Shown piece by piece: positions 1-14,500 of a stretch of DNA of 64,000 bases. Each line of letters begins with the position of its first letter. The stretch's first letter is position 1. Source of the DNA: Paragorgia papillata (Eukaryota > Cnidaria > Anthozoa > Scleralcyonacea > Coralliidae); NCBI GenBank assembly GCA_035771165.1, contig JAWNZC010000322.1:5672001-5736000 (forward strand). Direction: 5' to 3'. Under the pieces are notes generated by a model. It made no database searches. It was not told the origin of the DNA and worked only from the letters and a program-made list of their open reading frames with translations. Both the position numbers and the translations under genes were made by a program.

Positions 1-870
1 ACCCATTAATACCAAGTAGTCATTGCCTTTCCCCGCTTCGATGAGCTCATTTATTTGTTCATAAACTACATCCACCTTTTCATCTTCACTTGCTGATGTT
101 GGCATGTATATACTTGCACCGTGTGTCCCTTGGCTCCGCTTCTATCTTGACTAACATTACTCTGTCACTGTACTGTACTTGTACCACTTTCTTGACTCTC
201 TTTCCGGTTTCTTCATCTAACACCATGGATACTCCTCGTACACCACATTTTTCTCCTCCTGAATATATTATCACTCTGTACTTATCACTCCATTAATCAC
301 CACTCTCTCTCCATCTAACTTCTCCTAATCCCAACACGTTTAGTCCATTCCTCTCCATTTCTATTATTTCTCCCTCTTCATCATTGACCTCACATTCCAA
401 GTACCAATCTTCAACGTTTTGCAAGGATTTCGCTGGATGACGACCTTGGAAGCCTTATTTCCTCCACTGCCGGACGCGACATCCCTGGCTTGTCCAGAGA
501 TCCCGTTAAATAACGTCATTACCGGTATATCAGAATCTTATTGGTTTCATTTTCATGCTTTTATCTAGGGAGCTAGTTTGGTTTTCCATAGTCGAAGTAG
601 TTTCCCCTTGCTTTCTTCGACAGCTGTGCAGGCCTTTTCTTGGATTGTATTCATTACTTGCCCTGCTTTACAGTATACCATTGACTCTCTGTAGAGTTCC
701 TCTGCCATCTGTGTATTTGAGTACTCCGTTGACTATTATTATCCAGTCCTTCCGCTTTCCTCAAATGTAATTTTTGCCAGCTCACAAGAATCACCTGTAT
801 CCCTAGGCTGGGACCCTTTTCAGGTGCTACCACTCCGGGTCGGAGCAGACCTGGAACAGTTTAACGTCAA
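1..870 (-). mobile_element. decayed LINE 5' part (RTE-like endonuclease region)
   Basis: Read on the minus strand, about 470 down to 1 translates in broken frames to the start of an AP-type endonuclease of non-LTR retrotransposons. The motif IGTWNVRSM lies near 400-420. It is followed by a stretch like EVRWRESG near 310-330, a 62-codon open piece at 86-274 (GVRGVSMVLDEETGKRVKK), and then the downstream piece MPTSASEDEKVDVVYE in a shifted frame below about 110. At least two frameshifts or stops interrupt it, so it is not functional. The part from 480 to about 870 reads as degraded upstream sequence of the same element. The reverse transcriptase would lie beyond the left edge. Assignment to the RTE or CFDP2-like group is from family memory and is tentative. 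Confidence 0.65.
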
Positions 871-2823
871 CACAGTAATTACTTTCTATTTGCACGATTT
901 TTTTTACTAAAGTAGTGCTGCACTTGTTATTTGCTATATATTTTCAGAACTGAGTAACATTTTCGTTCCACATTCTTTATTACAAGTTGCCAAGAGGTCA
1001 TTTTAGTGATTCTTTCATCTGATAATATGATTTCAAGATTTATATTATCTACGTTTATATAAAAGATTTATATATAATATCTTTCTACGTTAGCCAAACT
1101 TGTTGTGTTTCTCGGTATTTCTTTGATGCGTTCGGGGGAGACATTATTGAAGTTTGGGTCTCTGATATGGCATTTACCGCATTCTGACAGCACTATAAGT
1201 AAAATCTTAAAAGTGTTAAAACATGCTTTGAATGGCAAATTTTATCGTTTTTTACTGAAAGATTTTACACGTTTTAGAGGAGGTAATGAAACCACATTGA
1301 CGTTTATAGTGGCACAATTAATAGCGGATTTAACATGTCGTTGTATATACCAGAATGTTGTATATACCAAATTGGTATCCTAGCACTAATAGATAGCTAG
1401 AGGATACTGGCAAAGCATTCTGGTAGTTGTAGCCACATATACACCACCCATGCAACAATATTGCGCAAATGGCCTATTATACTCCACTTTTGCTATAAAT
1501 GTGTTGGGAGTTCAGAATGTAACAAAGCTAAAGACCATTGTCATTTCATATTGTGGTTTTCAATATGAGAATTAATTAAGCCATTTTAAACTTTATGCAT
1601 GAGCAGCTAGTCAACAAGGTGAGTTTTCTATGCCCAGATAGTCAACGAGGCAAAGCCAATTTGACTACCGTAATTTCTAAAAGCTTATTCTTTTTCTAGC
1701 TTCTTTGAGAGGGGGGCTTAATATAGAAAGGGGGGATTATTAGAGGGGGGGGGGGGGTGTTATTTCAAATAGGTACAAAAAGTCTGATTCTCTTTTATTT
1801 ATCAACTGGTTTGGAAAGGGGGCTTAATAGAGAGGGGGGGCTTAATTATTTTCTGCTTCCAGAAAGGGGGGCTTATTAGAAAGGGGCTTAAAAGAGAGGG
1901 AGGGCTAAATAGAGAAATTTATACGGTATCGTTCATAGAAAAATAGAAAACGAGGACGTGTTGTCTAATTGTTTTAGTATTAATTTACCAACAAAAGTTA
2001 ATTAATTTCTCGACCATAACGTTTTATTTGAGACTCGTTCAACATCGTCATTAGTCATTTCGTACATTTCGCTTGGTCCCCAGTCCCACACAGTAATAAA
2101 CTGAAAGAGAGGTTAAAATTTCTTGCATAATTTAATACAGTCATGAGATTTTATGTAAAATATTAAAACGGTACATCTCCACTTATTTTATGCCAGAACT
2201 TAAAAAAAGATTCATTTTAGTTTGTAATTTACATCACGAAAGCTTCAGTTTCAACGCATGGCAAGCGAAATATAAGATGTGTTTGTTTTTTCAGTTATTT
2301 CTTTTGAAACGAACACTGATAAACAATTTAATGATCTTACCATTAATAATTTCCATTATAACCATTTTGTAGCCGTTTTTGTTTTCTATAGAAGTTATTG
2401 CTTCCCTTATAAGTGTTCAACTTCTTTTGTCATTTGCTTTATACTATTAAATTTCGGCGCCATTGTGAACAATCGCTGGCTCTACTGATTGTATTACCAA
2501 TCACATACTACACGCTCTGTAATTGGTCATTTTGGCTAATAGAAGGTTTTCATTGGCTTAGTGCCAGAGGTTTCTATCAGCGGATATAAACTACTGCAAT
2601 AACACAATTCAAAGATTTTTGATAGAAACTCGTAAATGTGTACTAATTACTTTGTTATAAATTCCATGTTTTTTGAAGCAGTGATATTCTTCTTATTGAT
2701 AAATTCCATGTCTTTTGACGCAGTAATCACTCCTTACTTCTCAGGAATAACTTCGGGTTTATGTGCGTCAGTGTATAACTCGATGAAAACACGGGAAATG
2801 TATTTTTTTGTGTTGCTACGACA
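871..2823. other. repeat-rich non-coding stretch
   Basis: No gene is supported here. Positions 1125-1260 hold a diverged copy of an internal module shared with the hAT-like elements at 7411, 37641 and 42950 (TTTGGGTCTCTGA followed by a 'tggcattt' stretch). Positions 1700-1920 hold a degenerate G-rich repeat built on AGGGGGGCTTAATA. The rest is AT-rich intron or intergenic sequence. I found no exon of the large downstream gene in it, although one could be missed. Confidence 0.5.
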
Positions 2824-3143
2824 TGTCCCCTGGCGGGGGGGGGGGGTACTCTCGTATATAAAGGATACAGGTATGTGCCACCCTATAAGGTTTCGAGCTC
2901 CGGGGTCTGGGATAGGGTGTACAAATTGTCTATTTTGGTTTGGAATATGATATGCCTATTTTGGTCTGAGATAGGGTATGGATGCCGATGTGACACCAGT
3001 GCTGGGATATGGCAATCATTTTTGAGCTTAGGTCTCGGATAGGGTATGGAAAATCACCTTTTTAGGTATGGAATAGGCTCAGGATTTTGAGGTAATGGGG
3101 CACACCCCTACCCAAAAATTTCCAGCGCACCCCCTCGGGGACA
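2824..3143. repeat. MITE-like repeat with short G/C-rich terminal inverted repeats
   Basis: The left end reads TGTCCCCTGGCGGGGG and the right end CCCCCTCGGGGACA, forming a terminal inverted repeat of roughly 13 bp. Inside are several imperfect copies of 'ggtctgggatagggtatgg', so the body is itself internally repetitive. No convincing target duplication was found at the ends. It lies about 240 bp before the EGF-like exon at 3384. Confidence 0.5.
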
Positions 3144-3383
3144 AGTCAAAGACCAACAAAATCTGAGTAGTTGTTGTCGGATTGTTATGGAAACATTAAA
3201 CTGAAAAGAATGAAAATGTTTTAAAAGTATTGAAAATATTTGGAAATATGTGTGTGAAAGCCCATCAATAAAAAAAATGTTTCAATGCAAGGGCTGTTTT
3301 TTTACCAAAACTATCGGCAGCTGCCTTGAAAACATAAGACTACCTGCATGATGCACTATATTATCATCTTTTCTTGTTTTTAG

Positions 3384-3478
3384 AGAGAAACACATTAACT
3401 GCCACCAAGGCGCTTGTGATAAGCAAAAAGGGTGTATTTGTCGTGACTGCTGGAGCGGAGAAACATGTTCTGAATATC
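3384..3478 (+). CDS. exon: EGF-like module
   Basis: The exon follows a pyrimidine tract ending in TTTTTAG and ends at ATATC|GTAAGT, a near-consensus donor. It is read as one completing base, 31 codons and one leftover base. The translation INCHQGACDKQKGCICR followed by DCWSGETCSE has the cysteine spacing of the C-terminal part of an EGF-like domain. Because it starts inside a codon, there must be at least one more exon upstream. Confidence 0.8.
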
Positions 3479-6146
3479 GTAAGTTAAATATATAATTTTA
3501 GTTTCAACTCCAAGCTTATATACCAGTTAACCGTTCATTTTTCATCCTATATGCCCAAACGTTTTAATTTCTTAATCCTTTCACTACTAGACTTCTTCTC
3601 TTGACGAGTAAAATCGTCTGGTGTTAGCCAGAGTAAAATATACTAAAAGGCCCCAACAGTAGTGAAAAGGGTTAAAGAATAACATCCTCTTAGACCTTAT
3701 AGCATACAGAAAAATAGTATAGTTATCAACTTTATCAAAATGCAATCACGGAAAGAAAGAAGTTTTTAATTTCAATTTATCAATTTGACACAGTTCAAAT
3801 TACAATACATTATAACTGAAAAGAAGTTCAAACAAAATAAGTGGCGAGAAATCCCAAATAGAAATCATACGATTTATAAAAAGACTTTGGGTATAGCTCC
3901 TAGTAATAATTACAACTAAAAGCAAACGTTTTTACAGTGGGAGTGGCACAAAGTTAGGAAAAAAGTTAAATAATCAAGACTAAAAAAACCGAAGTAAAGT
4001 TAGGATAGTTCTATCGAGAAAATAAATTTAATTTTGTCTGAAAGAGAAAATAGAGGGCGCATAAAGCTGTTTGATATTAATTATATATAGTCAAGGTTAT
4101 CTAGGATACAAATAAAACATGATTAATTTATGTGTATAGTTTTATTAAAAAAGAATAATATCCGACAATTAAGCTACGGATTAACTGTGACAATTCGTTT
4201 GTTTTTTGTTTTTTTTAAATGTACATACTGAATATTTTTATTGTTCGGCATTGTTTTCATATAGACCGGGATATAGAAAATTACTGTTTATAACCAACGT
4301 TGAGACACTCTGCTCTATAGGTGTCTGCATCGGACGTATAAAAGACGTACGTGTGAATGTCTAGAGACATGGCATATCAATAACGCCCAGTATACACCCC
4401 CCATTTAATCGCAATTCGCAAGTACGTAATTGGTCTATTACCGTACCGAGATTTACTGGCGTCGTGTTAATATAGACGGTAGCGTTGGGTTATGAGTAGT
4501 AATTTTTTAAAGATCCGTTTAAAACTTTTAAATAGTATAGCGTCAAACTTTGTTTGTTTTCTACATCATGACATAATTACAACTGGAATAATTAAAAACG
4601 CCCTCAGATCAATCTAATCGCTTTGGTCATGCAGAAATCGTTTTTAATTATTCTTACTATTATATTTATATAAACCTAGCCGCGCATAATGAATATTTTT
4701 TTTTATTTACAACTCTTATTTATTATAAGTAACTTTTTTATTCTTAGAAAACAAAGACGTTCCCGAATTCAAAGACACAGTGTACAAAGCTGAAATAAAG
4801 AAAGCCGCAAACATTGGTGAAGAGATTCTTCAATTGTCTGCAATCGACCCTGATCTCGAAATGTGCGTTGACAGGGACAACTGTCCATGTGGTCAAATCA
4901 AGTACTCGATTACAACTGGAAATACAAATGGTCTTTTTCACATTGACCCGGACAATGGAATCATTCGTCTCAACAAAAAACTTTCAGATGCCGATTACTT
5001 TGAGCCGATTTTTTTGCAAGTGTTGGCAGAAAATGCAGGCGCTGAAAATCTTCGAGAAGGTCAAAGTCTCAAAAGCTTGGCCGCAGTCACAATCTCAGTT
5101 ACGCAGGAAAGAAACGATGTTGTGAGAAAACGTCGATCACTATTAACCCATCACCGTGCAAGAAGAAGCGTAACGGTACGAATCCTTTATTAACTCTTTA
5201 AAATCGCTCCCTTGATAAATGTCTTCGTTTGACATGTAAAATGATCTGACGATAGAGTAAATTATAACATTGCAAAATTCCAACTATGCCCATGAGTATA
5301 AAGGGTTTACTGTAGCTTGTCTTTCAAATCAATTATTTTCCGGAGAGTATTTCCATTATTTTATAACAGTATTTAATAATAATAGACGTGTAACCTTTCA
5401 CGTTTATAGAAGTGGCCTTTTGAAAATCGAGAGTTACCTACAGCCTGCGAGCAGGTTCTCAATTTGCACGCGAGGCTTTGAAATGCACAGCAGGTGAGCC
5501 TGCTCGCAGGCTAGGAATTCCAATCTTTTTCAGACCTTTCCAGAAAATTGAAAATTATATTATAATCGAATCAGATTCCCATTTTTTGTCATCCTGCATC
5601 CGTCCTTCACTGACGCGTTATATTGATTCAGCTGCTATTTATGACTTCACACTCATAAACGGTATATTGATCATCCGTCCTATATGAGTGACACTCCACC
5701 CCTATATGAATGTTGAACCAAACAAATGTACCATAATAATTCGAATAAGTGTCCGGGACGCTGGATAGGGACGCGCTTGTTTAAGAGGAAATGCATATTC
5801 TGGAGGTAGCGATTATTTAATTAAACATCTGAGTTTGTGACAAAGAAAACTTTAGTGAAAACATGCCCTCAAACAGGAACGAATAGAATGTTTATCAATT
5901 TAATATCGATAACTGGAACGTTTCTACAAGGAAAGCTCTTTTTAATGATGTCTAATTGAATACTGTGAAAATATGATTTCACGATTAGTACAGATGCGGT
6001 ATATCTTTGTGCAGCAACGTCAATTTTTGCCTGTTTATAATTGTAATTTTTTCATGCTGTTGAAATGGTCATTGTGTCATTTTGCTTTGGAACAATAAGC
6101 AGCCATTGTTCTGCTCTCGGCGTTGTTCTACTCCCGGCATTACCAC

Positions 6147-6187
<41 letters not shown>

Positions 6188-8515
6188 TATTTATAAACCG
6201 CGCAGGAGGGCTTTATCGGATATAAAACACGAGGCGATATCCGAGTGTACTTTAGAGCCGATAAAGCCCGTACTGCAAGGTTTTTAAATGACTTCTAAAA
6301 AGAATCACTTCATACGTTCATTGGCGTAGTAATTTTGAAAATTAAGCTTATCTCAGCCGTTAAAAACCAGCGAGAAACTTAGAGCGAGTCTATATCACAT
6401 ATATATAGATCCGATACGCTCATGATTTTTCTTTGTGTTTTCCTCATGAATTATTAATGAATTTTAGAAATATATATATATATATATTTATATATATATT
6501 GAGAACACGTCACTTGTGGCCAATTAAGCTCTTGGCAACGGTTTCCGTAGCTCAGTGGTCAGAGCACGACACTAGCATCGTAGGGTTGCGGGTTCAATTC
6601 CTAGCTGGAAGGCCTTGATGTTGCATGTTTCGCAACTGGTCCCGCTTTGGTCTTATAATGTATATATTCTACACTCCAAACTTTCCTTCATCAAAATTAC
6701 CTTAAGGAACATCCATTGTTCTAATACTCAGTTATTGTTCTATATGGGAAAATGGCACATTGTTCAAGCCTGAGAACAAATACTTTTTTGTATTTTTTAA
6801 TGTAAATGTAATAATACAACTATATTGTAGGAATGAAATACATATACTTTCAGTTGGAAATCTATTTGTTTTTAGAGTTACGATGCGCTGACTACAACAT
6901 TCACACCACAAACAAACGTTTCGTTCTTTTCTGCTGGCTGTCCTATTTCTTTCCGTTTATCTGTCGCCCAAAATACAAGTAGTTCGCCCAAGAATTTAAC
7001 AGGAATATCTGTGATTCTAAGTTCTGCACACTTGTACATCAATAAAGATACCTTTGATGTGAACATAACTGTTTCTAGTGCAGTAACAAATTTATCGCCA
7101 GCTATCACCGAGACTAATCGTAGCAAATGGGAGTTCAGCATTGCAGATACCCTTGGCACAAGCGATTCAATGGATATATTATTCGAGGCAACAGTTAAGA
7201 ACACTGCAAAGCCATTGTCATTGCTTCAAGTCGGTTTTACTTTGAATGCCACTGCATCAGGTGATGTTCAGTATGGACCAACGTATTCCACAGTCATCTA
7301 CGCCGCTTATCCTCAAACCACATTCACTCGAAACACGAGTGCAGGTAAGCTGTTAAGTAAATATGTGATATTTCTATAAACCAATTCATAGTTGAAAAGG
7401 TCAATGTGGTCAGGGGCAGCGCAACGGTATATTGGACATCCTAGGCCGATCTTTGATTCTGCGCCGCTACTCAAACTTGTTATGAGTTCGCATTTTTAGT
7501 GGGTCCGGAGCATCCCCCGGGAAATTTCTGAAATTTGGGTCTCTGAAATGGCATTTCATGCGTTCTGACAGCACTTTTGAGCCAAATTTTTAAAGTTTTA
7601 AAACATGTTTTTTTAATGGCACGTTTGAACTGAACTGAACTGAAGAGGAAATCACGAAAGAGAGATGGAAATTCGCAAATACGGTAACACGAAGTAAACA
7701 CAATGCATGCTTTAAAATTAAAACAAAGATACTTCGTGTTTTCAATCGTTGTATTGAATTTATGAACACTTTTCAGAACGTTTTTGCCGCCCCCGTAATT
7801 TGCCGCCCCAGGCGGCTGCCTATAGTTCGCCTAGTGGTTGCGCCGCCCCTGAATGTGGTTCGGAATAAAATACTTGAACACCAAAGTAAAGTGAGTTACC
7901 TTTTATTCCACACCCTGATCACCGAATGCGCAATCGTTGGTTTATTCACATTATTTTTGGCGCCATCAATGCATTTCTGCGCTGTTGTTTAAGTAGCCTG
8001 CGTCCAGACAATCGTTTACTTTTTGTGGTTAATCTTTAAGATAATACGCACTGGAATCACCCTGCTAGCAGACCCTTATAAATATTCACTGTAAAAAAAG
8101 GCTATGCCGAAATCAAGTCGAATATTTTAAGTCGCCGCAGTCCAAACGTCTGGACTAGTCAATCTAGTTTTCTTCCGTCAAACCGGTTTTTAGGTCGCAC
8201 GCATTGAATTTAGGGGAAAACCGACTGCCAAATCTGAGCCCGTTCTAGTGTATTTGTCGGGAAAGTGCTTGTTCAGGTCTCCAACAAAACGCGACGTTCG
8301 AAGGTTAAATATAAACTTTTGATATTCTTTAACAAATCACAAAATCACGGTTGTTTTAGCTCTTGAATAGTTGCTCGTGCTTTCTCACGAATGTAAAGCT
8401 ACTATGTAGTCTCTCCTTAGTCCTTTTCCCACGCGGTCGTCCACCTAAAAATAACGTCTTATTCATGCTCCAATGTTCTAATAATAATCTGCAAACTTTA
8501 CCACACATATTTAAT

Positions 8516-8576
<61 letters not shown>

Positions 8577-11500
8577 CTGTAAGTATTTCAATGTACAACA
8601 TTCTCGTCGAGAATGAATCTATGATCGTAGCGATCGTTGCGTTTTATATGGAAACGGTGATTTTGCAATCTCAGCGATCTTGGCGATCAGTATGCATCCC
8701 AGCGGACCATTAAAACAATGGCCGCGGTCAACCATGGCCGCCTTAGCGATCATATGGAAACAGCGACATGACTGTTGATCGTTTTGATCGCCGAGCTAAT
8801 TTTTGAGCGATCGTGGCGATCGTAGCGATTATATGGAAACCAGGCTTTAGCTAGGGATCGAACTCAATAGCGAAGCACACAGTTACTATTTATAGACAAA
8901 CAAACCGAAATTGAATCTCGAGGAATTTCTAATGGGCAATTTTCTTTTGTTGGAAATGCAAGAATAAATAAATTATAAACTCAGACAAACATAAATTTGA
9001 CGTCATCTATATATGCGCTTCGCTATTAAGCCTGGGATTGACAATGTTTCTCGCGCATGCTCGACAGAAATTCGACTCGATTTCGGCAGAGCCTTATTTT
9101 ACGGTGAGTATTTATAAGGGTCTGCTAGCAGGGTGCACTGGAATATGCCAAACACAAAAACTATCATTTTCCCAAGTAATCCGGTATCAGTTTTTCTCAA
9201 AAGAAATAGGAAATGCTTGTCGTGTTTAAGTCGTGTTAAAGTTTCTGTTGCACTTAGGCAATGATATGCGGTAGCAACTGTGGAGAATTTGTTGACCAAA
9301 AGCCAGAGCCAGCCGACAATTTAAAGAAATTATTAAATACAACACAGTATCCGAAAATGAACCGATCTTTGGGGGTTTTCAATATTCATTTTCCGATTGT
9401 GTTTTATTTATATAGTTGTTGACTTGAACAGGTTAATTTATACCTTGTTCATTTTGGATCATTGACAGTCCAATCGGATCCGCGAAAAACGCGAGTGAAG
9501 TCAATCCGGGCACATGTTTACATATAGATAATCCGATCTGCTTGAAACATTGTTTTCGGTTTTGGAACACTATTTTCTGTGCGTCCCTCAATGTCTGCCA
9601 TTTAGCACGACACGCACCAACTTCATTCATGCGTATCAAGTCATTTTCAAGTCAAACCGTGTTTAGATGAATCAGATTAGAGGCATTCAAGTCGATCCTT
9701 GCTTGAATCTCAAGTCATTCCACTCCACTGCGTTGATTGACTTCAGCCATTTGTTTCGATCAGATCGGAAACCTTCAATCTTCTTCATGTAAACACAACA
9801 AGAAGAAACAACATGCGGGATTTGACTTGCAAACACTAAATCCGTTTGATGTAAACAGGGCCTTAGAAGAACGAGGAGGGTTGGAAACCAGAATAAATTA
9901 GATTAAGACTAAGAGTCTCAATAAAATGTTTGAAATAATTGTTACTCTCACTTCAATGTTTAATTTCTTAATTATATTCTCTTTATTATTTTCCTTAAGC
10001 ATATGTAAGTGTTGAAACAACCTTGGATTACCACGTCTACATGACCTTGCCATATTTTAATTTTTCTCTGCTTTTCGAAATAAGTACAACAATCAACACG
10101 CTCCGTTTTCTAAGCATTGAAAGTGTAACAAAGGTTTCAAAAAGTTCTTCTGTGCTACTTCAAAATAAGAATCCTACTCCCTTGAAGTATACCGGTGCAA
10201 CAGATAACGTCACAAGTCGCGTGGTCTTGGATTTTGGAGAGGTTAAGGTAAGCGGAAATAATTTATAATTTGTTTGGCTTTTAATTTAATTTTTGTCTAA
10301 GCAGATATTTGTTACATAACATTTTGTTACAAAATATTTCGGGAAAATTAGTTTCACCAAAACCAATGATTTGTAAAACGGGACGAAAGAAAACGTGTCA
10401 GGATTTATACGCGTCCAAAACACCATATCGAATCTGTCTGCATTCCCAAACCCTTGAAACTGAAATATGATTAGTGCACTTGCCATTTTTGAGTTCTCTG
10501 ACCAATCGTGTTTCACTCATCTCTGCCAATTATGGGATCTTTTAGTTTTAGTTTTAGTTTCAATATTTTATCATATAGTCCCTAGAATTGAATTCTCTGT
10601 AAACGCGGTGAACATCAAAACAGCTAACAACAAGCTGCAATTTATGCCTCAGCAAAGTCTTCTAGGGGGGTTCAAAGGCATGCTTTCGGAAATTTTTAGG
10701 TCTTGAGTGTCTGAAAAGGCATTTCCAGCATTTTGAGCGCAACATTTGAGTACTCAGCAGTAGAAAATATTACATATTTGGATTACTTGTACTTTATATT
10801 ACAATTCACAATCAACTATATAACTGTTCTGGTTTTTTCCTAGCTCAAATATAGGGGGGTGGTTAGCCACCCAATCCACCTCTCCAAAATCTGCCCTGCT
10901 CAGGGAGGCCTAAAAGTGTACAAATCTTTTGTTTTACGTCATTAATATTTGTACAGTAGTATGGTTGAGTAATTGAACCCAAACGCTGCTATTGGCTGAT
11001 TGCTTCATTATACCAAAAATAAAATGTATATAGTTATAGCAAGCGTGAAAGTGCACAAACGTTCTAAAGACTATGATATTTTGCTTGTCTATATTCTGCA
11101 AATACTTAGCTACTGCATGTGTGAAATATTTTAACCTTACAATTTGTTATTCTTTATTGCAGATGTTAGACAAAAATCAAAGTTTAAATACACTGACGCT
11201 TGAATTTTCGGTTAAAGTTAATGACCATTACTTGTTGGAAAATTCTTCGAGTCACTGGGTTGGAATAGGTGTGCGTACTGGAGACCAAATGCTTTGGGTT
11301 GGACAAGAAAAAATTACAATTTTTAAGGTTAGGTTAAGCAAAAACCATACATATATGATATGAATGTCTGTAAGTTAGTACAATTTATCGTGGGCGTCCT
11401 TGTTGCTATCGTTACCAATATCCGTTACACTTACATGTACCTTTGTATTTGTAGTTTTCGTTGCCGGTTTGGGGATGTCCGTTATTATCAATATGGACAT

Positions 11501-14500
11501 CATTATCGTTATAACTTTCAATTTCCATTGTTATCGTTAGTGTTGGGGAGCGCCCATTAATTCTACCGATTCTACCCGAGAAGTTGGCTAAAGGAAAACT
11601 GGTTTTAAACATTTCTTAGACGGTTTCATAATCTAACTAAAAAAATTTTGTTTTGTTTTTATGGCCCTTCATACCTTAAATTTAACTTTTTATTTATCTG
11701 GAAAAGACAAAAGTGCCAATCTCCTTTTTTTGGCCCTTCGGCCTAGAAATTCTTCCATTCTAGATTTAGAACAGGGGAAAGGGGTCTAAATATGTATACG
11801 ATCTTTCTTTGGGCGTGTAATCCTTGGAATTACAGTACATACAGTATATTCATTTTTATGTATCAAATATCTCTTTAGTTCTTATTGCTTTTTAATACTA
11901 ACAAAAATATTTTATAACCCATCAAAGTTTTCAAAAAAAATTTCCTTTCTCCATTTATTTATAGTTTCGTGGCCCAGCACCGGTAGAATTACTGATTGCT
12001 CTCTTATCGATATATAATTTTTTGTTGTTACCATTATCGTACTCATTGTCGGTATTGTCATTTTTTGTATCCTAGTTTGTATTGTCGTCATCGTTGTCGT
12101 TGCTGCTGCATGTACACGAGTAGCTACTGCTGCTGTCGTTAATGACCTAGTTATGTAATACAATATAGGATTACATTTGATTATCGTTTTAAATATATTA
12201 TACAATTTTAATCTGCAGGAAGAGCCTTTCTTGATTGCGGAAATCAAGACATTAAATAATACAGCTCCAATTCGTTATTACATGGATGATGTCCTGCACT
12301 TTACCTGGACTGTATATCATGCAAATGCTTCCTACGCTTTAGCAAAGAATGTAGTCGTTTCAATCCTTCCTTCAAACTCACTTACGTTGGTAGGTAACAC
12401 AATTGACGTTGGAGCCAATCTTTCATCGCTCGGCGACAATGGGAAGAAGTATCAACTCACTACTGAATTTCCGCAATGTAAGTATCATCTTCGGCAAAAC
12501 CTTCGTTTTAAATTTATAATGAGTATAATTATTTTACGTGAATATATAATGTTCGCGAAAAAATGTGTTGTTTTGGTGACTCTAGCGTAATTTAACAGAT
12601 GAGTGGTGACAAAATCCATGTAAAATGGGCTAATACCAAAATTTTCAAATTTACAATAGTATATATACAACACAATACAATACAACACAACACAACACAA
12701 CACAACACAACACAACACAACACAACACAACAATACAATACAATAAACTTTATTTAAAGAGGGTGACACTACTTACAAAAATGTATTCTCCCTAGTGGCC
12801 AGTGCTGTAAAAGTTACATAATTTTTGTAACTAGTTTCAGTTACATCGTTAGAAACGTAACTAGTTATAGTTACTTCTTCAAAAAGTAACTAGTTATAGT
12901 TACAGTTACTTCTTCAAAAAAAGGAACTAGTTTCAGTTACAGTTACTTAAAAATGTAACTAGTTACTGTAACTAGTTACTTGTAACGAAGTTACTCACAG
13001 CACTGCTAGTGGCCCTCTAGTCTTAATTAAAACTATCAATATAAAGCTAAATAGAACAAATTTAAATAAAAAATTTAATAAATAGCATATAAGTATGCCA
13101 ATAACAACTAGTAATTAGTAAAAACTAATTTAATTTAGTATAGTCTATGAACTCTAAAATTGTCAACAGTATATTTTAAGAAAAAATCTTCAGTAACCAG
13201 TTTAGCTTTCATAAGACGACAAGAGTCACCCTGTACTGTTCCCAGAGTGTTCCATATTTTAATAGCTGAATAAAAAAAGTTCTCTTTAATGAGTCAGTCC
13301 TTGGCTTTGGAAGACGATAATCAGTTTTAGATTTAGTTCGATAATTAATTAACTATGTTGGAAACGAAAAGATTCTAATTTCTCAAACTCATTAATAATT
13401 CATAAGATTTAAACAAAGGAAATCAGTACCGAGACGGTGAACTGGAAACCCAGTCTTAATTAGCACATACGGCCTCGTTTTTCAACCACTTCTCGGTGAC
13501 TGGATATCGGATGAAACACTCTTCCTCGTGTTTGATCTATTACTTATTAATTAGGTACTCTGGAGCTCGGCATCAATAACTTTACGTAGGAGACATATTT
13601 TTTGTATTAGGAAAATCTTGTCAATTGGCAGCCACTGAAGTTTTGGAAAATTTTCAAATGACCTTGCTTCATATGGACTGTCCAAAATTAGACGAGCACA
13701 GCGTTTTTGTAACTTAAAAAGGTTATCTAGATGGCTTGACTGCAATTTCTCCAAACAGTGCAGCAATATTCAAACAATGACTTGATGCTTGCATTGAACA
13801 GCAATAATCGGTAGTGAGTTGGGAGATATTTTCTTAGTCTTCCTAACACAAATATTCTCTTCATCAACTTTCAGCGTAGTTCTTCAATATGTGTAGACCA
13901 GTGAGATGGCTATCAATGTAGACCCCTAGGACGCGTTCTGATTTCGTACTTCTTGCTCATCCATAATGGAATAGAAACCATATTTAACAATTAGATAACG
14001 AGTCCAAGTTATCTATGAGCTGATAGTAACAAACTGAAATCTCAGCAATCATTACTATTATTACAAATCCTGCATTCTGATTGGTTGAGCTACTCACTGT
14101 CTATTAGTGATAGACCACTATAATAACGAAAAAGTCAATTTATTACAAGTAATAGCAATAGGTGTATTAGCTATTAAACGTCCCGCTCGATGAGGGTCAT
14201 TTAGTAAAATTCCCGAGGGCCCAAGGCCCAAGGGATTTGACTAAATGATCCAAATCGAGCGGGACGTTTAATAGCTAATCACCTCTTTTTATGCTATTCC
14301 TTTGTAATATCATGTTTGCGGGAATTTCTTTTGTTTGCGGGAATTTCTTTTGTTTGCGGGAATTTCTTTTGTTGTCACCTCCGTTGACTCAAACCGGGTA
14401 AGATTAGTTCTGACCTGTGAGAACAAAAGAAATCCCCGCAAACATGATATTACAAATGTAAAACAATAGTAGAAAACTTCAGTTGCGTCTTGCTGAAGCT

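Noticed and set aside
6541..6612. Functional tRNA-Ala gene
   Set aside because: The acceptor, anticodon and T stems contain mismatches, so it was called tRNA-like instead.
8356..8713. Overlapping ORFs on both strands at 8356-8713
   Set aside because: Both cross the (TA)n run, which reads as Tyr-Ile repeats. There is no other support.
14301..14456. CRISPR-like spaced repeats (three 20-bp units)
   Set aside because: The units are directly adjacent with no spacers and lie in the arm of a palindrome; the context is eukaryotic.
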